This document shows positions 1-7,724 of a DNA stretch of 44,212 bases, piece by piece. Source of the stretch: Alphaproteobacteria bacterium (GTDB taxonomy: Bacteria; Pseudomonadota; Alphaproteobacteria; CAAGCB01; CAG-977); NCBI GenBank assembly GCA_900768465.1, contig CAAGCY010000018.1, forward strand, positions 1 to 44,212, in the 5' to 3' direction. A model generated the notes under the pieces. It saw nothing but the letters and a program-made list of their open reading frames with translations, had not been told where the DNA came from and did no database searches. Within the stretch, counting starts at the first letter, position 1. Each line of letters begins with the position of its first letter. The position numbers and the translations under genes were made by a program.

Positions 1-1
1 C

Positions 2-61
2 TGCCCGGGCGGAGCGTCGAAGAGGTACAATTCTTGGAAAGGCACTTACGAATGTCCGTAA
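2..61 (+). CDS. Possible 3' end of a Cys-rich protein (partial)
   Basis: The first bases stay open in frame 2 up to a TAA at 59-61. The tail reads like the Cys-rich proteins elsewhere in the window: it starts CPGG and ends with a Tyr-Glu-Cys-Pro. A strong hairpin terminator follows 25 bases later and resembles those behind the two clear Cys-rich genes. Frames 1 and 3 are also open over this short stretch (stops at 73-75 and 63-65), so the frame choice rests on the Cys pattern and context only. The start lies outside the window. Confidence 0.35.
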   Translation, partial: CPGGASKRYNSWKGTYECP

Positions 62-85
62 TTGAAATAATCTGATCTTGTGCCG

Positions 86-120
86 TTCGGGCGGGGGATT
101 TTCCCCCGCCCGAATTGTTA
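86..120 (+). terminator. Rho-independent terminator, GC-rich hairpin
   Basis: A perfect 12-bp stem (TTCGGGCGGGGG at 86-97 against 103-114) with a 5-base loop is followed by TTGTTATCTTT. It would end a rightward transcript entering from the left edge. The GGCGGGG/CCCCGCC core recurs at 25432-25455 and 42718-42736. Confidence 0.75.
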
Positions 121-182
121 TCTTTATGATTTTTTTATGAATTTCAGGGGCAGAAAGTTTTTTCTTGTTTTATTCTAAAGAA

Positions 183-211
183 TTGGTTATCTGTATAAGA
201 TATCTTATAAA
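183..211 (+). promoter_or_regulatory. irr promoter with palindromic operator candidate
   Basis: TTGGTT (183-188) and TATAAA (206-211) are separated by 17 bases. A perfect 16-bp palindrome, TATAAGATATCTTATA at 194-209, fills the spacer and overlaps the -10 box. This placement suggests repression by a dimeric regulator, possibly Irr itself. The binding protein is an inference. Confidence 0.6.
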
Positions 212-228
212 AAATAGGGGATAAGAAG

Positions 229-642
229 ATGGATAAAAAAGAACGTCCTTTCGCATGGACGGTTGATATTCTGCGGCGCGCGAATTTGCGTCCGACTTGC
301 CAAAGAATGGGGTTGGTCAAACTGCTTTACGGCAACGGAAACCGCCATATTTGCGCCGAACAACTGTACCGCGAAGCCAAAAACACGGGCATGAATTTGT
401 CGCTGGCTACGGTGTACAACACGTTGAACCAGTTTAAAAACGCCGGAATTTTACAGGAAATTCTGACGGGCGGCGGAAAAACGTACTTCGATACGACAAT
501 GACGCCGCACGCCCATATTTTTTGCGAATCCCAAGGATATGTCGAAGACATCGCCGAACAGGATTTGAAGCTGGAATTGTCGGACGATTTAACGCGGCGG
601 ATGCAAGGCGGCGTTATTGAAATCGTCGTCAGAATCCCGTAA
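229..642 (+). CDS. irr: Irr-type iron response regulator (Fur family)
   Basis: A 137-residue Fur-superfamily regulator. The winged-helix half carries the Irr-like PTCQRMGLVKLLYGNGNRH stretch and the recognition region LSLATVYNTLNQF (about residues 58-70), followed by a short dimerisation half with KTYFDTTMTPHAHIF. Irr proteins of alphaproteobacteria control iron and haem genes and are degraded or inactivated through haem. The usual HHH run is reduced here to HAH, so haem sensing could differ. The ATG is preceded by AGGGGA. The gene stands alone, converging with the SH3 gene with only four bases between stops. A palindrome in its promoter suggests autoregulation. Confidence 0.85.
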   Translation: MDKKERPFAWTVDILRRANLRPTCQRMGLVKLLYGNGNRHICAEQLYREAKNTGMNLSLATVYNTLNQFKNAGILQEILTGGGKTYFDTTMTPHAHIFCESQGYVEDIAEQDLKLELSDDLTRRMQGGVIEIVVRIP

Positions 643-646
643 CCGC

Positions 647-1117
647 TTATTCAAACGATTCTTGCGGATAAACGCCCCAGATTTTATCGCGGCGCACCCA
701 GCCTTGCGTGCCTGAAAAATCGACTTTGCACAGCGTCAATCCCGCGGGACACATCATCACTTTGCCGATAACGCCCGCTTCGACTTTTGCAATCGGGACG
801 GACACAACGCTTGCCGCGCGCTGTAAAACGGTGTTTTCTTTGACGCGAACCATGCGCCTGCCCGACAGCATTTGCTGATGAATCCAGCCTTCCTTGCCAT
901 GAAAGTCGCGGATTTTACGCCAATGGTCGAATTCTTCGGTGATTTCAACGGGCAAATCGCTTTTCAAAAACACCCATTCGACGGGATAACGCGTTCCCGG
1001 TCCCGTGCGCATGTTGACTTGATTCGCGCGCAGCGACACAAAACGCGGCACGGGCAATCCCGTATCGGCGGCGGCGCTTTGGGCAAACAACAGCATAAAA
1101 AACAGCAAAAAGCGCAT
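647..1117 (-). CDS. Secreted SH3-domain protein
   Basis: The gene codes for 156 residues from the ATG at 1117, which is followed by a clear signal peptide (MRFLLFFMLLFAQSAAA). The body is a bacterial SH3 fold of the type found in periplasmic proteins: the segment VNMRTGPGTRYPVEWVF is the classic RxGPGxxYPV pattern, followed by the W-R-K-I and G-W-I-H strands, and a second SH3-like repeat ending in GWVRRDKIWGVYP. Such domains usually bind peptidoglycan or partner proteins in the envelope. An in-frame extension to 1192 lies inside dut and lacks a signal peptide, so I chose the downstream start. It begins five bases after the dut stop and is probably co-transcribed with it. Confidence 0.8.
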   Translation of the reverse strand: MRFLLFFMLLFAQSAAADTGLPVPRFVSLRANQVNMRTGPGTRYPVEWVFLKSDLPVEITEEFDHWRKIRDFHGKEGWIHQQMLSGRRMVRVKENTVLQRAASVVSVPIAKVEAGVIGKVMMCPAGLTLCKVDFSGTQGWVRRDKIWGVYPQESFE

Positions 1118-1122
1118 CGCCC

Positions 1123-1572
1123 TTACACCCCCGTCGAACCGAAGCCGCCTTTGCCCCGCGCGGTGGTGTTCAAAGCGTTGATGGGCTGCCAATTCACATG
1201 CAAAACGGGCGCGATGACCATTTGCGCGATTTTCATGCCGCGTTCCAGCAAAAAGATGCGTTGGCTGGCGTTGTAAAGAACAACGAAAATTTCGCCGCGG
1301 TAATCCGCGTCAATCGTTCCCGGAGAGTTCAAAACAATAATTCCCGATTTTGCCGCCAATCCGGATCGGGAACGGATTTGCGCTTCGCAATTTTTGGGCA
1401 AAGCGATGGAAATGCCCGTCGGAATCAGCTCCCATTCCCCGGGTTGCAGGCGCATGGGACCGGGAATTGCGGCGTACAAGTCCATGCCCGCGGAATCGGG
1501 CGTCGCGTACGACGGCAAAGGCAATCCCGCGGCGTTGTCGTTTTGAATGACGGGGACGGTGACATTCATCAT
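1123..1572 (-). CDS. dut: Deoxyuridine triphosphatase (dUTPase)
   Basis: Trimeric dUTPase that hydrolyses dUTP to dUMP and pyrophosphate, keeping uracil out of DNA and supplying dUMP for thymidylate synthesis. All family motifs are visible in 149 residues: DSAGMDLYA near the N-terminus, RSRSGLAAKSG, GTIDADYRGEI with the catalytic Asp, RGMKIAQMV, and the mobile C-terminal RGKGGFGSTG. Two adjacent ATGs (1572 and 1569) could serve as start. The family's neighbours in alphaproteobacteria are often ubiE, ubiB and coaBC. Here only a degenerate ubiB remains nearby and coaBC is missing from this locus. The downstream SH3 gene follows closely. Confidence 0.95.
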   Translation of the reverse strand: MMNVTVPVIQNDNAAGLPLPSYATPDSAGMDLYAAIPGPMRLQPGEWELIPTGISIALPKNCEAQIRSRSGLAAKSGIIVLNSPGTIDADYRGEIFVVLYNASQRIFLLERGMKIAQMVIAPVLHVNWQPINALNTTARGKGGFGSTGV

Positions 1573-1591
1573 TTCGGGTGTGTCCTTTTTG

Positions 1592-1621
1592 TTGGATTTT
1601 TCTTCACAAACGCCGTATAAT
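1592..1621 (+). promoter_or_regulatory. Sigma-70 type promoter of the Sel1-repeat gene
   Basis: TTGGAT (1592-1597) and a perfect TATAAT (1616-1621) are separated by 18 bases and lie 41 bases before the start at 1662. The region also has to hold the leftward dut promoter, which I cannot place. Confidence 0.6.
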
Positions 1622-1661
1622 ACACAAAGATTCGTTAAAATAAGGTTGAAAGGTCGCCGTT

Positions 1662-2186
1662 TTGCTTCGTTTTGCCGCGATTTTCGTTGTTTTTTTCATG
1701 CATTGCGCGGACGTCGGCGCGTTCGGGTTGACGGCGGATCAGATGTACAGAAATCTGATGCGTTCGGAAAGCGACGATTCCTTGTCCGCCGCGTTAAGGC
1801 GTGAAAAGAAAGCCGACGAACCCGTGATGACGTTTAAAAAACGCGCCGTGCGCACCGATTCCGTCGAACCGCAAATCGGCGAAGACCGTTCGGTGTTCAA
1901 AGCGCAGTACAACTGGAACGATATCGTTGTCGCCGTCAGGCGCGGTCAGGTGTCGCCTTTTGATTTGGAGGAAATCCGCCGTTTGAGCGAACACGAAAAC
2001 GCCGAAGCCATCGAACTGCTGGCGTGGATGTACGCGACGGGAACGGGAATCAGACAGGATTTGTCGAAATCGTACGCTTATTATCTGCACGCCGCGCATT
2101 TGGGCGTGCCGTCCGCGTCCGATAACGTGCGCGTGGTGTATCAAGCCATGACGCCGACTCAGCGTTCGGCGCTGCCGAATTTTTAA
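1662..2186 (+). CDS. Secreted Sel1-repeat protein
   Basis: A 174-residue protein starting at a TTG with an AGGT-type ribosome site just upstream. Residues 1-20 form a signal peptide (LRFAAIFVVFFMHC, with a Cys near the cleavage region that could be lipidated). The C-terminal third has one recognisable Sel1/TPR-like helical repeat: EAIELLAWMYATGTGI, then DLSKSYAYYLHAAHLGV. Sel1 repeats mediate protein-protein contact in the envelope. The middle part, rich in Lys, Arg and Glu, is unrecognised. It interrupts an otherwise leftward ubiB-dut arrangement, and its 3' end overlaps the end of the convergent UbiB-like gene by four bases. Confidence 0.7.
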   Translation: MLRFAAIFVVFFMHCADVGAFGLTADQMYRNLMRSESDDSLSAALRREKKADEPVMTFKKRAVRTDSVEPQIGEDRSVFKAQYNWNDIVVAVRRGQVSPFDLEEIRRLSEHENAEAIELLAWMYATGTGIRQDLSKSYAYYLHAAHLGVPSASDNVRVVYQAMTPTQRSALPNF

Positions 2187-3295
2187 ATCAGCTTTAAAAA
2201 ATACAGCGACAGCAACAGCGCGCTTGTCCATAAAAAAGTGCGCGCCAAAGTGCGTTTTTTGACGCGAAAGCGCGCGGCGTATTCGTTGCGCCGCAACAGG
2301 GCGGAAACTTGGGTGACATCGGTTGTGAACGCGGCGGGCTTTTTGCGCTTGACGGCGAATTGTCGGGCAAATCCTTCGGGCATTTTCAAAACGGTTGCGA
2401 TGTCCGCGCGGTCTTCTTCAATCGGCGCGGCGGCGTACAGCGCCGTTTCCCGTGCGGCGGGCGGAATGTCGCGCAGAATCTTTAAGACAAAGCGGACGTT
2501 CAGCGGCAAATCGAACGGCGCAAAGGCGGAAAGCAAATCGTCCGCGTTTTCCAGCGTCTTGACCAATTCAAGCGGGGAGGAGATTTGGAAAAATCCGCAA
2601 GTCATGCAGGCTTTGGCGGCGGATTTGAAATCGCGGCGGATGAATGCGGGATAAAACGCGTTGACGAAACGGCGTTCGGCGGGCGAAAGCTTGACGGACA
2701 CGGGGGCTTTTGCCAGCCACAAACCGCCGTCGTCCGCCAAGCCGAAAACATTGGAAAAAGGCAATACAAAAAAGCCGTCGCGGAAAATCATCGTTGTCAA
2801 AACGGGCGAAAGTTTTTGCGGGTCGGTCAGCGGCTTCAGCGGCGGCAAAGGCGACAGAACAAGCGTTTCTTCGGTTGTTTTCAGCCAATCGGGTTCGGCG
2901 GCGTGAAAATCGTCCCAATCGTAAAACGAATCGCGGACGCGCTCCAAATCCGCCGCTTCCAGCCGTTTGTCCGTGCGCGCGAATCGTTCGAAGCTTTCGG
3001 CAAGGGAAAAGCGGTTCGTGTGCTTCGCAAGCGTGTAAAACGTTGTCAAAACGGGTTTCAAATCCCCGATTTCATCGGGCGCGGGCGGCAAAGCGGGCAG
3101 GCGGACGATTTCGGGATACGCGGTGAAAAATACCCCCGCCAGCCATTCGCAAAACGTCGGCGAAGCGGCTGTTTTTTCGGCTTTCCGCCCGAAAAATTTT
3201 CCCCAAGGCAGCGGTTTCAGCAGGCTTTCCAAACCGTATGTCGACAATACCCGCCGCGCTTTGCGCATTTCGATAAAATAAAAAAGTCCCGCCAT
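2183..3295 (-). CDS. Degenerate UbiB-like protein (pseudokinase remnant)
   Basis: The 370 residues align by eye with UbiB/ABC1 kinases, which support ubiquinone synthesis, but the active site is gone. The N-terminus (FYFIEMRKARRVLSTYGLES) resembles the UbiB start. SPTF at 45-48 sits where GPTFIKLGQ would be, and the KxGQ motif is lost. Further on, RDGFF (172-176), N182, the strand ending in KL (203) and the stretch FIRRDFKSAAKACMTCG (218-234) match the segment around the HADMHPGN and DFG motifs and the following helix, yet HAD, DFG and the P-loop residues are all replaced or deleted. Length is about 130-180 residues short. One C-terminal membrane helix (about 349-368) remains of the usual two. 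The ATG has a good AAGGAG site. Position between dut and ech-rpsT-dnaA is the ancestral alphaproteobacterial ubiB site. It has an intact reading frame, so it may have a retained non-kinase role. Confidence 0.65.
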   Translation of the reverse strand: MAGLFYFIEMRKARRVLSTYGLESLLKPLPWGKFFGRKAEKTAASPTFCEWLAGVFFTAYPEIVRLPALPPAPDEIGDLKPVLTTFYTLAKHTNRFSLAESFERFARTDKRLEAADLERVRDSFYDWDDFHAAEPDWLKTTEETLVLSPLPPLKPLTDPQKLSPVLTTMIFRDGFFVLPFSNVFGLADDGGLWLAKAPVSVKLSPAERRFVNAFYPAFIRRDFKSAAKACMTCGFFQISSPLELVKTLENADDLLSAFAPFDLPLNVRFVLKILRDIPPAARETALYAAAPIEEDRADIATVLKMPEGFARQFAVKRKKPAAFTTDVTQVSALLRRNEYAARFRVKKRTLARTFLWTSALLLSLYFLKLI

Positions 3296-3346
3296 AGAAA
3301 ACTCCTTGCCTTTACTTTTTACCGTGAAAAGGTGTAAAAAGGAAAT

Positions 3347-3712
3347 ATGAAAATATTTTTGACGCTTTTAATGTTGTTTTTTGCCGCTTTTCCCGTCCGC
3401 GCGGAAAAGGCTGTCTTTGCCGCGGGATTCGAGGATTTGCCCGTTATGGCGGGGCTGAAACAGGCGGACGATTCGTCCATGTCGTTCGATACGCCCGCGG
3501 GACGGATTATCGAAGCGTACTTGGAAGGCGACGGCGCCAATGCCGCCGGCGTCAAGGCTTTTTACGACAAAACCTTGCCCCAGCTGGGCTGGAAGCCCTT
3601 GCCGACCCAAAAGACGGGGCGTTTTTCCTTTACCCGCGAAGGCGAGCTGCTGACTTTTACCGTTGACGGAAAACAGCCCGTCACCGTCCGAATCGAACTG
3701 ACCACCCGATAA
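3347..3712 (+). CDS. Small periplasmic protein of unknown function
   Basis: A 121-residue protein with a clear signal peptide (MKIFLTLLMLFFAAFPVRA, cleavage near residue 19). The mature part has a short alpha/beta pattern: FEDLPVMAGL at the start, DTPAGRIIEAYLEG, then VKAFYDKTLPQLGW and two strands with Phe-Thr-Val repeats. I cannot tie it to a named function; the FYDKTLPQLGW pattern looks like a conserved alphaproteobacterial periplasmic family found beside enoyl-CoA hydratase genes. It lies 15 bases upstream of the hydratase gene and in the same direction, so the two are probably one transcript. Confidence 0.7.
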   Translation: MKIFLTLLMLFFAAFPVRAEKAVFAAGFEDLPVMAGLKQADDSSMSFDTPAGRIIEAYLEGDGANAAGVKAFYDKTLPQLGWKPLPTQKTGRFSFTREGELLTFTVDGKQPVTVRIELTTR

Positions 3713-3727
3713 GCAAGGAGTTTTCTT

Positions 3728-4489
3728 ATGAGCTTTGAAACAATCACCGTCGAACGCAACGAAGCCGTCGGCGTATTGACTTTGAACCGCCCGCAATCGA
3801 TGAACGCGTTGTGCGCGGCGATGCTGGGCGAAACGGCGGAAGCGCTGAATCAGTTCGACGCGGACGATTCGATTCGCGCCGTCGTGCTGACGGGCGCCGA
3901 CGGTTGCTTTGCGGCGGGGACGGATATGTCCGAATTCAAAAACGAAACGACTTTCGCCGTGTACACCGCCGCCAAAAACGCATTGAAAAGCTTTAAAAAG
4001 CCGTTGATTGCCGCCGTGGCGCAGTATGCGTTCGGGGGCGGGCTGGAATTGGTTTTGGCAAGCGATATCGCGATTGCCGCCGACAACGCGCGATTCGGTT
4101 TTCCGGAAATCACCATCGGCGTTTTGCCTCAGCTGGGCGGCGCGGCGATGCTGACGAATCGGGTCGGACGCGCCAAAGCTTGCGATATTTTGATGACGGG
4201 ACGGCAGTTGTCCGCGGACGAAGCGCTTGCCTGCGGGTTGGTGTCGCGAATCGTCGATTCGGCGGAATTGTTCGAACAAGCCATGGAAACCGCGCAAAGA
4301 ATCGCCGCGATGCCCGCGTCCGCCGTGGGGTTGATTAAGCAAGCCGTTGAAAAGGCGGATTCTTTTGCCGCGTCGGACGAAGACGCTTTGGCGCGGCTGT
4401 CGCTGTATTCCGCCGATGCGCGGGAAGGTTTGACGGCTTTGGCGGAAAATCGTGCGCCAAAATTCACTCATCAACAGTTTATCCCTTGA
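3728..4489 (+). CDS. Enoyl-CoA hydratase/isomerase family protein
   Basis: A 253-residue crotonase-fold enzyme that would add water across trans-2-enoyl-CoA. The oxyanion-hole segment is AAGTDMSEF (about 59-67). The first catalytic Glu is in FGGGLELVLASD and the second in FGFPEITIGVLPQLGG, so both hydratase glutamates are kept, unlike many crotonase paralogues. The AAGGAG site precedes the ATG. In several alphaproteobacteria a crotonase gene sits directly upstream of rpsT and dnaA, as here, so synteny supports a housekeeping family member. The substrate is unknown. The rpsT promoter overlaps its stop codon. Confidence 0.88.
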   Translation: MSFETITVERNEAVGVLTLNRPQSMNALCAAMLGETAEALNQFDADDSIRAVVLTGADGCFAAGTDMSEFKNETTFAVYTAAKNALKSFKKPLIAAVAQYAFGGGLELVLASDIAIAADNARFGFPEITIGVLPQLGGAAMLTNRVGRAKACDILMTGRQLSADEALACGLVSRIVDSAELFEQAMETAQRIAAMPASAVGLIKQAVEKADSFAASDEDALARLSLYSADAREGLTALAENRAPKFTHQQFIP

Positions 4490-4515
4490 CTTTCGGGGGA
4501 TTTTGCGTGTATAAA
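4486..4515 (+). promoter_or_regulatory. rpsT promoter
   Basis: TTGACT (4486-4491) and TATAAA (4510-4515) are 18 bases apart, with the -35 box overlapping the stop codon of the upstream hydratase gene. The leader to the rpsT start is about 30 bases. Confidence 0.65.
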
Positions 4516-4551
4516 GCAAACCTTAGTTCTTTTTAAACAGGAAAAATAAAA

Positions 4552-4815
4552 ATGGCTAATCATCTTTCGTCCAAAAAACGTATTCGTCGCAACGCCCGCC
4601 GCGCGCAGTACAATGCCGCCCGCAAAGCCCGCGTCCATACGTTTACGAAAAAACTCGAAACCGCTTTGACCGCCGGTGACAAGGCCGTCGCGACGGAAGC
4701 TTTCCGTACCGCCGAATCCGAAATCATGCGCGCCGTGTCCAAAGGTGTTTTGCACCGCAACACTGCCGCCCGTCGGGTTTCCCGTCTGGCTGCCCGCGTA
4801 AAGGCGATGGGTTGA
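4552..4815 (+). CDS. rpsT: 30S ribosomal protein S20
   Basis: An 87-residue basic, helical protein that binds 16S rRNA early in assembly of the small subunit. Family features are the N-terminal MANHLSSKKRIRRNARR, the central helix with FTKKLETAL, and the C-terminal HRNTAARRVSRLAARVKAM. Length is standard. An AGGAAAAAT-type site precedes the ATG. The gene lies just upstream of dnaA, the usual alphaproteobacterial order, and is separated from it by a terminator and a DnaA box. Confidence 0.97.
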   Translation: MANHLSSKKRIRRNARRAQYNAARKARVHTFTKKLETALTAGDKAVATEAFRTAESEIMRAVSKGVLHRNTAARRVSRLAARVKAMG

Positions 4816-4895
4816 TTTAAAGCAAAAGGATTTGGATAAAACCTCTGCCCGATTCGTCGGGGACTGTTTTTGAAAAATCGGGGGTCGTTATTCCG

Positions 4896-4925
4896 GCAGA
4901 CTGTTTTTGGACAGTCTGCTTTTTG
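4896..4925 (+). terminator. Terminator after rpsT
   Basis: GCAGACTGT (4896-4904) pairs perfectly with 4911-4919, loop of six, followed by five T. It separates rpsT from dnaA. Confidence 0.85.
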
Positions 4926-4969
4926 CGTTTGCGCTTTTTTGCCGTATGCCGTTGTTGATAAAACAAAAG

Positions 4970-4978
4970 TTATCCACA
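4970..4978 (+). promoter_or_regulatory. Consensus DnaA box upstream of dnaA
   Basis: A perfect TTATCCACA lies about 105 bases before the dnaA start. It fits DnaA autoregulation. I find no further consensus box or AT-rich unwinding region in 4816-5082, so it does not by itself define an origin. Confidence 0.65.
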
Positions 4979-5082
4979 ACATCTTGAGTCAAGCTTTTTA
5001 ATTTGTTTTTTGGGGGATTCAAAGCTTGCCTTTGGATGTATCGCCCCCTATTATGCCTTTTCGTAAGCAAGCAGGGATAAAA

Positions 5083-6429
5083 ATGGAAAATCAAGCAAAT
5101 CAACCCGAAGCCGTCAACCGCCGTCTGCGCGCCGCCGTCGGCGACAGTATGTTCGAAGCGTATCTGAAAATGATTCGTTTCGGCGGATACAAAGACGGGA
5201 CGGTCGTTTTGCTGTTGCCGACGAATTTCTTTTGTTCGTATGTGTCCCGCAACTTTTCCAAACAAATCGAGCAGGCTTGGAAAGAGGAAGACCCCTCGGT
5301 TTCCGCGGTTAAATTCGAAGTCGGCATTATCGCCGCTTCTTCCGAACCCGAACAGCCCGCCGCCGAAACGCACGTCGACATCCCGATGCCCGAAGAAAAA
5401 GTCCAGCAGCTTTCCGCCGCATTGGATCCGCGCTTCACATTCGACAACTTTATCGTCGGCACGCCGAACGAATTTGCCTATGCCGCCGCGCGCAAAGTCG
5501 CCGAATCGCCCGTGATTTGCTTTAATCCGCTGTATCTGTATTCCGGTGCGGGACTGGGGAAAACGCACTTGATGCACTCCATCGCCTGGTATATCCGCGA
5601 CCGCCAGCCGAACCGCAAGGTCGTGTATTTGTCCGCCGAACGCTTTATGCGCCAATTTGTCGGCGCTTTGCGGCACAAAGACACCTACGCGTTCAAAGAA
5701 CAGTTCGGCGACGTCGACGTTTTGCTGATTGACGACGTGCAGTTTTTAATCGGCAAGGACGCGACGCAAATCGAATTCTTCCACGTCTTTAACGACCTCA
5801 TCGGGCGGGGCAAGCAGATTGTTTTGTCGGCAGACAAACCGCCCGTCAATCTGGACGGTATCGAGGACCGCTTGAAAACGCGCTTGGGGTCGGGGATTGT
5901 CGCCGACATTCATCCGACGACGTACGAACTGCGCTTGGGCATTCTGGCAAGCAAGGCGGATAATCTCGGCGTTGCTTTTCCGCAGGATGTTTTGGAGTTT
6001 CTGGCGGAAAAAATCACGTCCAGCGTGCGCGAACTGGAAGGCGCTTTGCTGCGCGTCGCGGCGCATGTCCAGCTGATGGGCGGGGAAGTGACGCTGGAAC
6101 GCGCGCGGGACATTTTGCGCGATATTCTGAACGTGTTTGAACGCAGTATCACGATTGACGAAATTCAGCAAAAAGTCGCCGAACACTATAATGTCCGCAC
6201 CTCCGAACTGATGTCCAAACGCCGCGAACGATCGATTGCGCGACCCAGACAGGTCGCGATGTATCTGGCGAAAGCGCTGACGACGAAATCTTTGCCCGAC
6301 ATCGGGCGCGCGTTCGACCGCGACCACACGACGGTCATTCACGCCGTCAAAACCATCGAGGATTTGCGCGAAAAAGACGCCGCTTTCCGCGACGAAACGG
6401 ACGGGCTGCGCAGGGCTTTGTCGTTTTAA
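5083..6429 (+). CDS. dnaA: Chromosomal replication initiator DnaA
   Basis: A 448-residue AAA+ initiator that binds DnaA boxes and melts the origin. Domain I is at about 1-75 with VNRRLRAAVGDSMFEAYLKM. A short linker follows, then domain III with Walker A GAGLGKTHL and Walker B DVLLIDDVQF. Domain IV ends with the DNA-binding signature DHTTVIHAVKTI. The frame is open from 5026, but the ATG at 5083 has an AGGG site and gives the normal N-terminus, so I use that. It is the first gene of the classical dnaA-dnaN-recF-gyrB cluster. A consensus DnaA box sits upstream. Confidence 0.96.
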   Translation: MENQANQPEAVNRRLRAAVGDSMFEAYLKMIRFGGYKDGTVVLLLPTNFFCSYVSRNFSKQIEQAWKEEDPSVSAVKFEVGIIAASSEPEQPAAETHVDIPMPEEKVQQLSAALDPRFTFDNFIVGTPNEFAYAAARKVAESPVICFNPLYLYSGAGLGKTHLMHSIAWYIRDRQPNRKVVYLSAERFMRQFVGALRHKDTYAFKEQFGDVDVLLIDDVQFLIGKDATQIEFFHVFNDLIGRGKQIVLSADKPPVNLDGIEDRLKTRLGSGIVADIHPTTYELRLGILASKADNLGVAFPQDVLEFLAEKITSSVRELEGALLRVAAHVQLMGGEVTLERARDILRDILNVFERSITIDEIQQKVAEHYNVRTSELMSKRRERSIARPRQVAMYLAKALTTKSLPDIGRAFDRDHTTVIHAVKTIEDLREKDAAFRDETDGLRRALSF

Positions 6430-6470
6430 GCGAATCGGACGTTAATTTCCGTTTTCGGACGATTTTTTTC

Positions 6471-6498
6471 TTTGGAAAATCGGGGTTTGTGGTATACT
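6471..6498 (+). promoter_or_regulatory. dnaN promoter
   Basis: TTTGGA (6471-6476) and TATACT (6493-6498) are spaced by 16 bases in the dnaA-dnaN gap, about 44 bases before the dnaN start. It would let dnaN and recF be transcribed apart from dnaA. Confidence 0.6.
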
Positions 6499-6541
6499 GA
6501 CCCGAAATGATTTTCAACTTTTTTCAAGCGAGATTCAAACA

Positions 6542-7654
6542 ATGAAATTTACCATTGAACACAGTGCTTTATCCAACTCTTTGGCGCACGTTCAGAACGT
6601 CGTCGAACGGCGCAACACCAATCCGTTGCTGTCCAACGTGAAAATCACGGCGACCAAGGACGGCATTTTGCTGAACGCCACGGATAACGAACTGGAAATC
6701 AGCGAAAAAGTCGCGGCGAAAGTCGACGAAGAAGGCATGATTACCGCGCCCGCGCACAAGTTGTACGAAATCGTGCGCAAGCTGCCGTCGGGTTCCGAAA
6801 TCGAATTCGTTTTGAATCCCGAAAACAATCAGCTGAAGCTGTCCGCGGGGCGTTCGCGTTTTTCTTTGGCGACCATGGCGGGCGAAGACTTTCCGTCCAT
6901 CGCCGACGGCGACATGACCCATTCTTTCAAGCTTAAAGCGCAGGATTTGCGCGATTTGATCGGGCGCACGTCCTTTGCCGTTTCGACCGAGGAAACCCGT
7001 TTTTACCTGAACGGCATTTTCCTGCACGAAGCGACCTCCAAGGATGAAAAGATTTTGCGCGCGGTCGCGACCGACGGTCACCGCTTGGCGTGCGCGGAAG
7101 CCGTCCTGCCCGACGGCGCGTCGGGAATGCCCGGAATCATCATTCCGCGCAAAGCTATCGGCGAACTGGCAAAACTGCTGACCGAAGACGGCGATGTGGA
7201 TATTGCTTTGTCAACGTACAAAATCCGCTTCACCATCGGCGATTTGATTCTGACGTCTTTGCTGATTGAAGGAACGTATCCCGACTATGAACGCGTGATT
7301 CCCGTCGACAACGACAAAATTCTGGAAATCGACGCGGTGGCTTTGACGACGGTTGTCGACCGCGTGTCCAGCTTGTCCGAAAAATCGCGCGCGGTGCGCT
7401 TGACGATTGCCAAAGACATGGTCACCGTTTCCGCCGCCAATGCCGAAGAAGGCAGCGCGCAGGACGAAGTCGAAGCCAAATACGACGGTCCGTCGATTGA
7501 TGTCGGGTTCAACTACATGTACTTGGAAGACGTGCTGAAGCAAATCAAGGGCGGATTGGTGCGCATGGCGTTTGCGGATTCCGCGTCGCCGACCGTGCTG
7601 ACCGATTTGTCGGATCCCGCCGTGTTGTTTGTTTTGATGCCGATGCGGGTGTAA
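6542..7654 (+). CDS. dnaN: DNA polymerase III sliding clamp (beta subunit)
   Basis: A 370-residue processivity clamp made of three similar domains. It begins MKFTIEHSALSNSLAHVQNV and ends with the typical PVLFVLMPMRV, which forms part of the pocket for clamp-binding peptides. The central FAVSTEETRFYLNGI stretch and the ATDGHRLA motif are diagnostic for bacterial clamps. Length matches the family. The stop is 70 bases before the best recF ATG. It follows dnaA with its own likely promoter. Confidence 0.97.
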   Translation: MKFTIEHSALSNSLAHVQNVVERRNTNPLLSNVKITATKDGILLNATDNELEISEKVAAKVDEEGMITAPAHKLYEIVRKLPSGSEIEFVLNPENNQLKLSAGRSRFSLATMAGEDFPSIADGDMTHSFKLKAQDLRDLIGRTSFAVSTEETRFYLNGIFLHEATSKDEKILRAVATDGHRLACAEAVLPDGASGMPGIIIPRKAIGELAKLLTEDGDVDIALSTYKIRFTIGDLILTSLLIEGTYPDYERVIPVDNDKILEIDAVALTTVVDRVSSLSEKSRAVRLTIAKDMVTVSAANAEEGSAQDEVEAKYDGPSIDVGFNYMYLEDVLKQIKGGLVRMAFADSASPTVLTDLSDPAVLFVLMPMRV

Positions 7655-7724
7655 AGCCATTTTGACAGCCAACGAATTGATGTTTGCGCGATCGGGCGGG
7701 ATTCCCTTTTCCCAAACGTTGCCG

